Shown in pieces: positions 14,457-21,900 of a stretch of 64,000 nucleotides of DNA. This stretch comes from Thiothrix litoralis. Lineage in GTDB: Bacteria; Pseudomonadota; Gammaproteobacteria; Thiotrichales; Thiotrichaceae. Every line of letters begins with the position of its first letter. Position 1 is the first letter of the stretch. The notes under the pieces were generated by a model that was given only the letters and a program-made list of their open reading frames with translations, was not told where the DNA came from and ran no database searches. A program made the position numbers and the translations under genes. The stretch covers positions 2,108,001 through 2,172,000 of the forward strand of contig NZ_CP072801.1 in NCBI RefSeq assembly GCF_017901135.1. Reading direction: 5' to 3'.

Positions 14457-16822
14457 GCGGGATTACTCCATTTCCAGTTGCGAATTTCGGGCATGTCTTG
14501 ACCGTGCTTGTCGATGTACTGCTTGTGCTCGACAAGTTTGTCTTTGAGCTGTTGCTTCAGGTAATCACCCTGCTCTCCGGTCTGAGGCAAGCGGTCAATG
14601 GCGTCCATCACCAGATGAAAACGGTCCAGATCATTCATGACCCGCATGTCGAAGGGCGTGGTAATCGTGCCCTCCTCCTTGTAACCACGCACATGGAAGT
14701 TCTCGTGGTTGGTGCGGCGGTAGGTCAGGCGGTGTATCAGCCACGGGTAGCCGTGGAAGGCGAAAATCACCGGTTTATCTGTGGTGAAAATCGTGTCGAA
14801 ATCCGCGTCACTCAAGCCATGCGGATGTTCGCTGGGCGTTTCCAGTTTCATCAGGTCGACCACGTTAACCACGCGGATTTTCAGGTCGGGCAGGTGCTCA
14901 CGCAGGATGGAAACAGCCGCGAGGGTTTCCAACGTCGGCACATCGCCACAGCAGGCCATCACCACATCGGTTTCATCCGTTTGATCGTTACTCGCCCACT
15001 GCCAGATACCGACACCTTCGGCACAGTGCTTCACAGCAGCATCCATCGTCAGCCATTGCGGAGCCTGATATTTGCCCGCGATTACCACGTTGACGTAGTG
15101 ACGACTGCGCAAACAGTGATCCCAGACCGAGAGCTGGCAGTTGGCATCGGGCGGCAGGTAGACGCGCACCACGGAGGCTTTCTTGTTCACAACCAGATCA
15201 ATAAAACCGGGGTCTTGATGCGTCAAACCGTTGTGCATCTGTTGCCAGACATGGGAGGCCAGCAGGTAGTTAAGCGAGGCGATCTTGCGCCGCCACGGCA
15301 ATTCCGCCGAGACCTTCAACCATTTGGCGTGCTGGTTGAACATCGAATCCACGATGTGAATAAATGCTTCGTAGCTGGTGAACAGCCCGTGCCGCCCGGT
15401 GAGCAAATAGCCTTCCAGCCAGCCTTCGCACTGGTGTTCGCTCAACATTTCCATGACACGACCGTCCTTAGCAAGGAACTCATCGTTGTCTTGGATGCGG
15501 GCATCCCATTGCCGGTTCGTGACCTCGAATACAGCACCTAAGCGGTCGGAGAGTGTGACATCGGCACCGAAAATGCGGAAATTGCGCTGCGCCTGATTGC
15601 GTTTGGCGACATCGCGTAGAAACACGCCCAGTTCATGCGCGTCTGATGCCATCACTGCACCCGGCGACGGCACATTCACCCCGTATTCGCGGAAGTCCGG
15701 CATGATCAGGTTACGCAGCAGCAAACCGCCATTGGCGTGGGGATTCGCACCCATGCGACGCTCGCCCTTGGGGGCGAGTTCCGCCAGTTCCGGTTTGAGA
15801 CGACCCGATTCGTCGAACAGTTCTTCGGGACGGTAGCTTTTCAGCCAGTCTTCCAGCAACTTGAGATGCTTGGGATGCTCGGCATCAACGGCAATCGGCA
15901 CCTGATGCGCACGGAAGGTGCCTTCGATTTGCAGACCATCAACCCATTCGGGACCCGTCCAGCCTTTGGGGGATTTGAGCACAATCATCGGCCAGCGCGG
16001 ACGCACGGTATTGCCGTTGACGCGAGCCTCGTGCTGAATGTCCTTGATCTGCGCCATCGCCGTATCGAGGGTTGTGGCCATCGCTTCGTGCATCAGCGCG
16101 GGATCGTCACCCTCGACGTAATAAGGTGTCCAGCCACAGCCTTTGAAAAACTGATCCAGTTCCTCCGGCTCAATGCGGGCGAACACTGTCGGATTAGCAA
16201 TCTTGTAACCGTTCAAATGCAGGATGGGCAATACCGCGCCATCGCTGGCGGGATTGAGAAACTTGTTGGAATGCCACGAGGTTGCCAATGACCCGGTTTC
16301 CGCCTCGCCATCACCGATAACACAGGCCACGACAAGATCGGGATTGTCGAATACCGCACCGAAGGAATGGCTCAGCGAATAGCCCAACTCACCGCCTTCG
16401 TGAATTGAACCGGGGCATTCGGGCGAGACATGGCTGGGAATGCCGCCGGGAAACGAAAACTGCTTGAAGAGTTTCTGTAGACCGGCCTCATCCTGACTGA
16501 TGTTGGGGTAAATCTCACTGTAAGTGCCTTCCAGGTAGGTGTTACCAACCAGCGCTGGACCGCCGTGTCCGGGGCCGGAGACGTAGATCATGTTGAGATC
16601 GTATTGCTTGATGATCCGGTTCAGATGCACGTAAATGAAATTTTGCCCCGGCGTTGTGCCCCAATGCCCCAGCAGCATGTGTTTCACATCCGCGAGCGCC
16701 AGCGGGCGTTTCAACAGCGGGTTGTCGAACAGGTAAATTTGCGCGACTGACAGGTAGTTGGCGGCTCGCCAATAGGCATTCATTTTGTTGAGCAGTTCGG
16801 GGGTGAGGGTGTTGCTTGTCAT
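14453..16822 (-). CDS. xfp: Xylulose-5-phosphate/fructose-6-phosphate phosphoketolase
   Basis: Cleaves xylulose 5-phosphate or fructose 6-phosphate with phosphate to acetyl phosphate plus a smaller sugar phosphate, using thiamine diphosphate. The 789 residues match the family. Visible marks are [20 protein letters not shown] near the N-terminus, the ThDP/Mg motif GDGEAETG, and the C-terminal [15 protein letters not shown]. It lies 17 bases after the PPK2 gene and overlaps the deleted aldolase by 4 bases. With the aldolase broken it could still feed a phosphoketolase bypass, with acetyl phosphate as an energy source under stress. A fragment of a second phosphoketolase tail lies at 24409-24490. 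Confidence 0.97.
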   Translation of the reverse strand: MTSNTLTPELLNKMNAYWRAANYLSVAQIYLFDNPLLKRPLALADVKHMLLGHWGTTPGQNFIYVHLNRIIKQYDLNMIYVSGPGHGGPALVGNTYLEGTYSEIYPNISQDEAGLQKLFKQFSFPGGIPSHVSPECPGSIHEGGELGYSLSHSFGAVFDNPDLVVACVIGDGEAETGSLATSWHSNKFLNPASDGAVLPILHLNGYKIANPTVFARIEPEELDQFFKGCGWTPYYVEGDDPALMHEAMATTLDTAMAQIKDIQHEARVNGNTVRPRWPMIVLKSPKGWTGPEWVDGLQIEGTFRAHQVPIAVDAEHPKHLKLLEDWLKSYRPEELFDESGRLKPELAELAPKGERRMGANPHANGGLLLRNLIMPDFREYGVNVPSPGAVMASDAHELGVFLRDVAKRNQAQRNFRIFGADVTLSDRLGAVFEVTNRQWDARIQDNDEFLAKDGRVMEMLSEHQCEGWLEGYLLTGRHGLFTSYEAFIHIVDSMFNQHAKWLKVSAELPWRRKIASLNYLLASHVWQQMHNGLTHQDPGFIDLVVNKKASVVRVYLPPDANCQLSVWDHCLRSRHYVNVVIAGKYQAPQWLTMDAAVKHCAEGVGIWQWASNDQTDETDVVMACCGDVPTLETLAAVSILREHLPDLKIRVVNVVDLMKLETPSEHPHGLSDADFDTIFTTDKPVIFAFHGYPWLIHRLTYRRTNHENFHVRGYKEEGTITTPFDMRVMNDLDRFHLVMDAIDRLPQTGEQGDYLKQQLKDKLVEHKQYIDKHGQDMPEIRNWKWSNPA

Positions 16823-16839
16823 GGTTTTGTCCTTAGTGT

Positions 16840-17727
16840 TCAGTCGTCATCCGGCGCTTCCGTCATCAGTTGTTGGCGGATCGACAGCAATTCCTGTTGG
16901 CGTTTGGCATCGGTTTCGGGGTAGTGCATGTCAAGCGCCTTGAAGGTCTCCAGAAGGATGCGGGACACAATCAGCCGGGCGTTTTTCTTGTCATCCGCTG
17001 GAACCACATACCACGGTGCATTTTTTGTACTGGTTGCACTCAGGCATGAAGCATAGGCTTGCTGATACTGTTTCCAGAATTTCCGCTCCACAATGTCGGC
17101 AAGGCTGAATTTCCAGTTTTTGTCGGGTTCGTCGATACGCGCAAGGAAGCGCTGGCGCTGCTCTTCCTTGGACAGATGCAGGAAAAACTTGATGATGCGA
17201 GTACCGTTGCGGTGCAGATGGTGCTCCAGATCCGTGATGGAACGGTAGCGCTCTTGCCAGATCGTTTCCTCGTTGAGCACCTCATCGGGCAGCCCTTCGC
17301 CGAGCAGAATTTCTGGATGCACCCGCACGATCAGCACTTCTTCATAGTAAGAGCGGTTAAAGATGCCGATGCGCCCGCGTTCTGGCAGTGCTTGCGTGGT
17401 ACGCCACAAAAAGTCGTGATCCAGTTCTTCGGCGCTGGGGTGCTTGAAGCTAAACACCTGACAACCTTGCGGATTGATGCCAGACATCACATGCCGGATC
17501 GCGCCATCCTTACCTGCCGCGTCCATCGCCTGAAAGATCAGCAATACGGAGTAACGGTTGGAAGCGTAGAGCAGGCGTTGCAGGTCGCTGAGTTCACTCA
17601 CCTGCTCGTCGAGGAGTTCGTGGTACTGCTCCTTCGACTTGTAGGCTGGCTTTACCAACGTTGGCCACTTTTTGAGGTCGACTGATTCGCCTTCCTTTAC
17701 CCGAAAATCCTTTGGGTCAATTTTCAT
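16840..17727 (-). CDS. Polyphosphate kinase 2 family protein
   Basis: Transfers phosphate between polyphosphate and nucleotides. The 295 residues match a single-domain PPK2. Walker A is in [11 protein letters not shown] (about 65-75); the lid and arginine-rich segment follows; the Walker B-like motif is [11 protein letters not shown], where many relatives have FDRS. This form resembles class II/III (AMP- or ADP-using) enzymes; the substrate cannot be fixed from sequence alone. It lies between DUF302 and phosphoketolase on the minus strand, consistent with a stress energy operon started by the promoter-like site at 18206-18236. Confidence 0.92.
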   Translation of the reverse strand: MKIDPKDFRVKEGESVDLKKWPTLVKPAYKSKEQYHELLDEQVSELSDLQRLLYASNRYSVLLIFQAMDAAGKDGAIRHVMSGINPQGCQVFSFKHPSAEELDHDFLWRTTQALPERGRIGIFNRSYYEEVLIVRVHPEILLGEGLPDEVLNEETIWQERYRSITDLEHHLHRNGTRIIKFFLHLSKEEQRQRFLARIDEPDKNWKFSLADIVERKFWKQYQQAYASCLSATSTKNAPWYVVPADDKKNARLIVSRILLETFKALDMHYPETDAKRQQELLSIRQQLMTEAPDDD

Positions 17728-17738
17728 GTTTCCCTCGC

Positions 17739-18122
17739 TTATTTTGCCTCGTCAATCATCTGGATGGTCTTTTCCTCAACCTCTCGGGCAACTTGCACGA
17801 GCGCAGCATCCTGGGATAGCGATTCCAGCATTGGCGCGGGCTTGATCATGCCGATTTTGGTTGCGCCATGCTCCGTAAACACGGAAATACGACAAGGCAA
17901 GGCCATGTTCAGGCGCATGTCGATGGCTAATACTTTGGCGGCCTGACCGGGATTGCAGACTTCAAACACCTTGCATTCGTCTTCAAAAGCCATGCCTTTG
18001 CTGCGCAGTGTGTTTCCCAAATCGTGTACATGTAGCACCCCAAAGCCATGCCGGATGACGGCTGCTTCAAGGTCTGTCGATGCTTGACTGAAGGATTTTG
18101 GGGTTTCAACGATATAATACAT
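17739..18122 (-). CDS. DUF302 family protein
   Basis: 127 residues with the DUF302 pattern: an N-terminal [26 protein letters not shown], a central [19 protein letters not shown] and [20 protein letters not shown] near the end. There is no signal peptide. DUF302 proteins are small alpha/beta dimers of unknown biochemical role, often beside redox, stress or sulfur genes. It is the first gene of the PPK2-phosphoketolase operon. The recurrent promoter-like element sits about 85 bases upstream. Confidence 0.88.
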   Translation of the reverse strand: MYYIVETPKSFSQASTDLEAAVIRHGFGVLHVHDLGNTLRSKGMAFEDECKVFEVCNPGQAAKVLAIDMRLNMALPCRISVFTEHGATKIGMIKPAPMLESLSQDAALVQVAREVEEKTIQMIDEAK

Positions 18123-18205
18123 AAAGCACCTGAATTATTATGAGTCGGATTAATAAAAACGTATCCACTGCCACAGTGGTTATTTAACAAGGTTACGCAG
18201 CTTCT

Positions 18206-18236
18206 ATTATGGCGCTCTATTTACTCGTGTAGCAAC
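18206..18236 (-). promoter_or_regulatory. Recurrent stress promoter-like element, copy D
   Basis: On the minus strand TTGCTA (18230-18235), a 17-base spacer ending in AGAGCG, then CCATAA (18207-18212). The AGCGCC core is shared with three other sites at 19127, 39592 and 50468. It points at the DUF302-PPK2-phosphoketolase operon. This copy deviates most at the -10-like end. Confidence 0.55.
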
Positions 18237-18413
18237 ACCTGGATTGACGAGAGAAACTGTGAGTTTATTCCAACACCTGTTGCAATAACGCAATACATTA
18301 AATTTAGTTAACCATGCTTAAATAGCAGTGTCACATGTGTTATATATCATGCCGTCTCCGCCTTAAGAAATGACTAGTAAAAATATTATCAAACCACTTG
18401 AGAGGAACTTAAC

Positions 18414-18683
18414 ATGGCAATCGGAAATGCAGTACAGCACGGAACGCTGGTTTATGTTTATGATGAAAATCTCAAACAAACCACGTCACTCTCATCCACA
18501 GGATGCTCCCCCAATGACGGGCTGGTGGGGCATACTTCTGCTGTCGTCCATGTACGGAGAGGAGCGATGATTTACACCTACGATGAACGGGGTCACATTC
18601 TCAGCAAGGTACCTGTCCAGAGACAGTGCTTATCAGAAAGCCGTGCCAATGCCTTTGTCGACATCCATTTGCAGTTGGGATAA
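18414..18683 (+). CDS. Small protein with two YxYDE repeats, unknown function
   Basis: 89 residues. Two repeats are visible, GTLVYVYDENLKQ (about 10-22) and GAMIYTYDERGHI (about 50-62), each followed by a variable stretch. It looks like a small beta-strand repeat protein; I recall similar short hypothetical proteins in gammaproteobacteria but know no function. GAGAGG lies 8 bases before the ATG. The tail (QCLSESRANAFVDIHLQLG) runs 51 bases into the convergent DsrC-like gene and may be an extension after loss of a stop following VPVQR. Confidence 0.6.
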   Translation: MAIGNAVQHGTLVYVYDENLKQTTSLSSTGCSPNDGLVGHTSAVVHVRRGAMIYTYDERGHILSKVPVQRQCLSESRANAFVDIHLQLG

Positions 18684-18998
18684 ACCCGCCAAAGCATGAA
18701 TGGTGTGAATGACGCCCTGCCCTGTTGGAAACAGCTCTTCCAGATACTTGCTGCCACCTTTATGGGCAAACGCCTGATCAAGGAAACGCGCATCAGCGTG
18801 GACATCCTCACACTGGTCATTGTCAGTATTTGCCTGATAATGCTTGAACAGGGTCTCCACTACCTCAAGCACTTCTGCGCTGGGGATAACATTCAGGGAT
18901 GCAGCATTCTGCTTCACCCGCTGGTGAATTTCTGTCAGCGATACGCCTTCAACCGAGTGGTACAACAGTCTTTCATTTTTTGGTCCAAGATTCGACAT
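18633..18998 (-). CDS. DsrC/TusE-family protein lacking the redox cysteines (RspA-like)
   Basis: 121 residues from the ATG at 18998, chosen because AAGGTG precedes it by 7 bases; a longer frame begins at 19031. The C-terminal half, GGSKYLEELFPTGQGVIHTI followed by HALAGLSQLQMDVDKGIG, follows the DsrC/TusE pattern (GNSKYLYELFP...AGLPKP..CV). The two conserved C-terminal sulfur-carrying cysteines are missing: the aligned positions hold no Cys and the only Cys is mid-protein in DNDQCED. DsrC-family members without cysteines have been called RspA and are thought regulatory. It sits alone on the minus strand, about 130 bases after promoter-like site A. Confidence 0.7.
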   Translation of the reverse strand: MSNLGPKNERLLYHSVEGVSLTEIHQRVKQNAASLNVIPSAEVLEVVETLFKHYQANTDNDQCEDVHADARFLDQAFAHKGGSKYLEELFPTGQGVIHTIHALAGLSQLQMDVDKGIGTAF

Positions 18999-19126
18999 AA
19001 CAACACCTTTTTGAACGGTATTTTTGAGCATAATGATGCTCTATGAGTCATGATAAAAACACATAGATTTTTACATTAAAATGCCAGAGGATTTTTTAGA
19101 TAACCATAAAAACTAAATCTATTTTC

Positions 19127-19156
19127 ATTAGGCGCTAAATTTGCTTATGTTGCAAG
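19127..19156 (-). promoter_or_regulatory. Recurrent stress promoter-like element, copy A
   Basis: On the minus strand TTGCAA (19150-19155), 17-base spacer ending TTTAGCG, then CCTAAT (19127-19132). It points at the DsrC-like gene. It is also about 90 bases upstream of the divergent plus-strand operon starting at 19243, so it could affect both. Confidence 0.6.
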
Positions 19157-19242
19157 CTTCTGTCATTCTTATATACAGAAGTTGTCTATTTTAATAAAAT
19201 TAACCTATTTCGCACTATAATAACCATTAAATGGAGAAAGTG

Positions 19243-19812
19243 ATGGACACTGCTATTCCTGAGCCTCCTGCTAATTTGCCGGTGGTAGAACCGAGCACTA
19301 CGTTTAAACAAGTTTTGAAAGTGGATACTGTGCTGTTTATCGGCATCGTTTTTCTTGCCCTGTTAGGCGTGGGCATTACCAATTACCGCGCAGACAGTGC
19401 CTACAGCTACTGGAGCTACATGCTGGTATTTCTGGCACTGATGACCACCGCGTGGGGTATGTGGCGCTCAAAAAAACTAGGATTATTGGAAACTAGCAAA
19501 TTCTTGTACCAGCAAGCTGTTTTGTGGGGTGCGGCATTGGTCGCTGTGGTGGTAATTTATTGGCTGCGGGATGCAGGACGCATCAACGTTAGCACGACGG
19601 GTTTGCTGGTGTTACTCATGTTGACCTTCGCTACGTTTGTCGACGGGATGCTGGTGTCGTGGAAACTGCATGTGGTGGGTGCGCTGTTGCTGTTGACACT
19701 GCTCATGGCTGCTTATGTCTGGCAGTTTCTGTGGATCATCGTGTTAGTGGCTGTTGTATTAATCGTATTAGTGCTGGTTTTTGTAGCATGGAAAATACGT
19801 TCTTACCCGTAA
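19243..19812 (+). CDS. Multi-pass inner membrane protein, unknown function
   Basis: 189 residues from the ATG at 19243, chosen because GGAG at 19233-19236 lies just before it; an in-frame ATG at 19231 also exists. Five or more hydrophobic segments are visible, for example VDTVLFIGIVFLALLGVGI, YMLVFLALMTTAWGMW, AVLWGAALVAVVVIYWL and a long C-terminal run IIVLVAVVLIVLVLVFVAW. No recognisable domain. It is first in a plus-strand operon with the host-attachment-family protein, cbpA, cbpM and a ferritin-like protein, which suggests a stress-linked role. Confidence 0.75.
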   Translation: MDTAIPEPPANLPVVEPSTTFKQVLKVDTVLFIGIVFLALLGVGITNYRADSAYSYWSYMLVFLALMTTAWGMWRSKKLGLLETSKFLYQQAVLWGAALVAVVVIYWLRDAGRINVSTTGLLVLLMLTFATFVDGMLVSWKLHVVGALLLLTLLMAAYVWQFLWIIVLVAVVLIVLVLVFVAWKIRSYP

Positions 19813-19859
19813 ATGAAAGAGTTAAGTGCGCTATTTTAGTAATATTAGGAGTTAACATC

Positions 19860-20300
19860 ATGATTGTATGGATTATTGTTGCCAATGCAGCACGGGCGCG
19901 TTTTTTTAGCGTCGCACCCTTAAACGCCAATGCTCCGCTTATTGAGCTGGAAGACAGGGTTCACCCCAGCTCACGTTTACATGGGCGCGATCTGGAAACC
20001 GATTCACCTTCGAGTGTATTTGATTCGCAGGGGCAAGGTCGTCATGCGGTGGAACCACCCACCGATATAAAAGAGCAACAAGCCGAAGCATTTGCGCTTG
20101 AATTGAGCAACTATCTAGAAGAAATGCGCAATGCCAACCGTTATGGCAAGTTGTATATCATCGCTTCGCCGCATTTCCTTGGCTTGTTGCGCGGGCATTT
20201 CAGCAACGGTGTGACGCAGTTGATTGCGGATACGCTGGATAAAGACCTTACCCAACATGCGGTGGAAGACATCCGCACCCATCTGCCTGATTTTATGTAA
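19860..20300 (+). CDS. Host-attachment protein family (PF10116-like)
   Basis: 146 residues from the ATG at 19860, preceded by AGGAG about 10 bases upstream. The protein begins MIVWIIVANAARARFFSV and later has ELEDRVHPSSRLHGRDLETD, SDSQGQGRHAVEPPTD-like spacing and a C-terminal YGKLYIIASPHFLGLLRG and LTQHAVEDIRTHLP. This is the pattern of the family named after an Agrobacterium attachment gene; it resembles eRF1-like nucleotide-binding folds and its real function is unsettled. It lies 47 bases after the membrane protein and 21 before cbpA. Confidence 0.85.
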   Translation: MIVWIIVANAARARFFSVAPLNANAPLIELEDRVHPSSRLHGRDLETDSPSSVFDSQGQGRHAVEPPTDIKEQQAEAFALELSNYLEEMRNANRYGKLYIIASPHFLGLLRGHFSNGVTQLIADTLDKDLTQHAVEDIRTHLPDFM

Positions 20301-20321
20301 TGAAATGCCAGGGGGAGCATG

Positions 20322-21230
20322 ATGGAATACAAGGATTACTACAAAGTTCTCGGGCTGACCAAAGAAGCCACGCAGGATGACATCAAGCGTGTTTACCGCA
20401 AGCTGGCGCGCAAATACCACCCTGACATCAGCAAGGAAAGCAACGCCGAGGAACAGTTCAAGGAAGTGGGCGAAGCCTACGAAGTGCTGAAAGACCCGGA
20501 AAAACGTGCTGCCTATGACCAATTGGGCGAAGACCTGAAAGCCCAGCGCCATTCCCGCCCGCCGCCGGGTGGCAATGCGGGTGCGGGGCGCTCCGCCGAC
20601 TTTGATGATTTCCTTGCCGACCTGTTTGCGCAAAGAGCGCGTGCAGGTAGTCGGGCGTATCAAGCCAACGGTGAAGACAGTTACGCCAAGGTGTCGATTG
20701 ATCTGGAAGATGCTTATCACGGCGCTACCCGCAGCTTGACTATGCGAACCACCGAACGCGGTGCGGATGGTCGCCCCTTCTTGCAAGAGCGTACCCTGAA
20801 TATCAAAATTCCCAAAGGGGTTAAGCAAGGCCAGCATATCCGTCTGCAAGGGCAAGGCAATCCCGGCGTCGGGGGTGGCAGCGCGGGTGATTTGTATCTG
20901 GAAATTGCCTTTAACCCGCATTCACTGTACCGCGTTGAGGAACTCGATGTGTATCTGGAATTGCCCATTACCCCGTGGGAAGCCGCGCTGGGCGGCAGTG
21001 TCAAAATCCCCACCCCGGATGGGTCGGTAGACATGAAGATTCCGGCGAGTTCATCCAGCGGGCGCAAGTTACGCCTGAAAGGGCGCGGTATTCCAGCGCA
21101 GTCACCGGGCAATTTTTACGTCACGCTGAAAGTCGTGCTACCGGATACCCTCAGCGACAAGGCCAAGGCTTTGTACAGTGAATTGGCACAGGAACGAACC
21201 TTCAATCCACGCGCCGGAATGGGAGTGTAA
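20322..21230 (+). CDS. cbpA: Curved DNA-binding protein, DnaJ-class co-chaperone
   Basis: About 302 residues. The J domain has the HPD motif in KYHPDISKE (about 33-41) and YEVLKDPEKRAAYDQLG. A Gly/Pro-rich linker follows, then the two beta-sandwich substrate domains (for example IKIPKGVKQGQHIRLQGQG and LRLKGRGIP) and no zinc-finger region, which separates CbpA from DnaJ. Two adjacent ATG codons (20319 and 20322) follow AGGGGGAG; the second has better spacing. cbpM, its usual inhibitor, follows directly. Confidence 0.95.
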   Translation: MEYKDYYKVLGLTKEATQDDIKRVYRKLARKYHPDISKESNAEEQFKEVGEAYEVLKDPEKRAAYDQLGEDLKAQRHSRPPPGGNAGAGRSADFDDFLADLFAQRARAGSRAYQANGEDSYAKVSIDLEDAYHGATRSLTMRTTERGADGRPFLQERTLNIKIPKGVKQGQHIRLQGQGNPGVGGGSAGDLYLEIAFNPHSLYRVEELDVYLELPITPWEAALGGSVKIPTPDGSVDMKIPASSSSGRKLRLKGRGIPAQSPGNFYVTLKVVLPDTLSDKAKALYSELAQERTFNPRAGMGV

Positions 21231-21233
21231 GTG

Positions 21234-21575
21234 ATGAAAACAAGCAAACTGGAAGCACTGGCAGGCATTATTCTCGAAGAAGACGCGCTGTTTTCGCTGG
21301 AAGATCTGTGCCGTACCTGCGCATTGCCTGCGGAAGAACTGCTGCAAATGGTGGACGAGGGCATTATTGAACCCCTCGACTACCAGCAAACCACCACCCA
21401 ATGGCAATTTGCCGGGGAAAGTGTGGTACGGGTGCGTACCGTGATCCACCTTCAGCAAGATTTGGGCGTGAATCTGGCGGGCGCAGCATTAGCGGTGGAA
21501 TTACTGGATGAAATCAAGGTATTGCGTCACAATCTCAAGCCTATTCAGCAAATTTTAATGGATGTTAAGGAGTAG
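21234..21575 (+). CDS. cbpM: CbpA modulator
   Basis: 113 residues from the ATG at 21234, directly after the cbpA stop (a GTG at 21231 also exists). It has the MerR-like helix-turn-helix pattern of CbpM: FSLEDLCRTCALPAEELLQMVDEG, then DYQQTTTQWQFAGESVVRV and a helical tail with LAVELLDEIKVLRHNL. CbpM binds the CbpA J domain and blocks its co-chaperone and DNA-binding activity. Gene order and family are standard. Confidence 0.92.
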   Translation: MKTSKLEALAGIILEEDALFSLEDLCRTCALPAEELLQMVDEGIIEPLDYQQTTTQWQFAGESVVRVRTVIHLQQDLGVNLAGAALAVELLDEIKVLRHNLKPIQQILMDVKE

Positions 21576-21578
21576 AAA

Positions 21579-21866
21579 ATGTCGAGTGTCGGTTATCACG
21601 AACCCATCGAAGAACTGTCGGATGCAACCCGCGATATGCACCGCGCCATTGTTTCGCTAATGGAAGAGCTGGAAGCGGTCGACTGGTATAACCAGCGGGC
21701 GGATGCCTGCAAAGATCCAGAACTCAAAGCCATTCTGGAACACAATCGTGACGAGGAAAAGGAACACGCCTCGATGGTGCTGGAATGGATTCGGCGCAAA
21801 GACCCGAGGTTTTCCAAGGAACTCAAGGATTACCTGTTCACCGACAAACCCATCGCGCACCCGTAA
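21579..21866 (+). CDS. Encapsulated-ferritin-like (EncFtn family) protein
   Basis: 95 residues, all helical. It has YHEPIEELSDATRDMHRAIV, EELEAVDWYNQRADA and HNRDEEKEHASMVLEWIRR, the EncFtn pattern with the iron-binding Glu and ExxH residues in two helices. EncFtn proteins form ring-like ferroxidases usually packed in encapsulin shells through a C-terminal tag. Here the end (LFTDKPIAHP) shows no obvious tag and no encapsulin gene lies nearby. It is the last gene of the cbpA operon, three bases after cbpM. It may act unpackaged or with a shell encoded elsewhere. Confidence 0.85.
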   Translation: MSSVGYHEPIEELSDATRDMHRAIVSLMEELEAVDWYNQRADACKDPELKAILEHNRDEEKEHASMVLEWIRRKDPRFSKELKDYLFTDKPIAHP

Positions 21867-21874
21867 ACGCCTGA

Positions 21875-21900
21875 ATGTCAGGGGTTGTAGCCCCTGACAT
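21875..21900. repeat. Perfect 10-bp inverted repeat between convergent genes
   Basis: ATGTCAGGGG and CCCCTGACAT surround a 6-base loop. It includes the stop codon of the P-type ATPase gene (21878-21880) and lies 8 bases after the ferritin-like gene. No T run follows on either strand. It may still act as a bidirectional transcription end or mRNA 3' protector. Confidence 0.5.

Noticed and set aside
14441-15541. 366-codon plus-strand frame opposite phosphoketolase
   Set aside because: Antisense shadow with no recognisable domain; phosphoketolase motifs are intact on the other strand.
19659-19859. N-terminal extension of the host-attachment-family protein
   Set aside because: It lies inside the membrane-protein gene; AGGAG and a family-like start are found at 19860.
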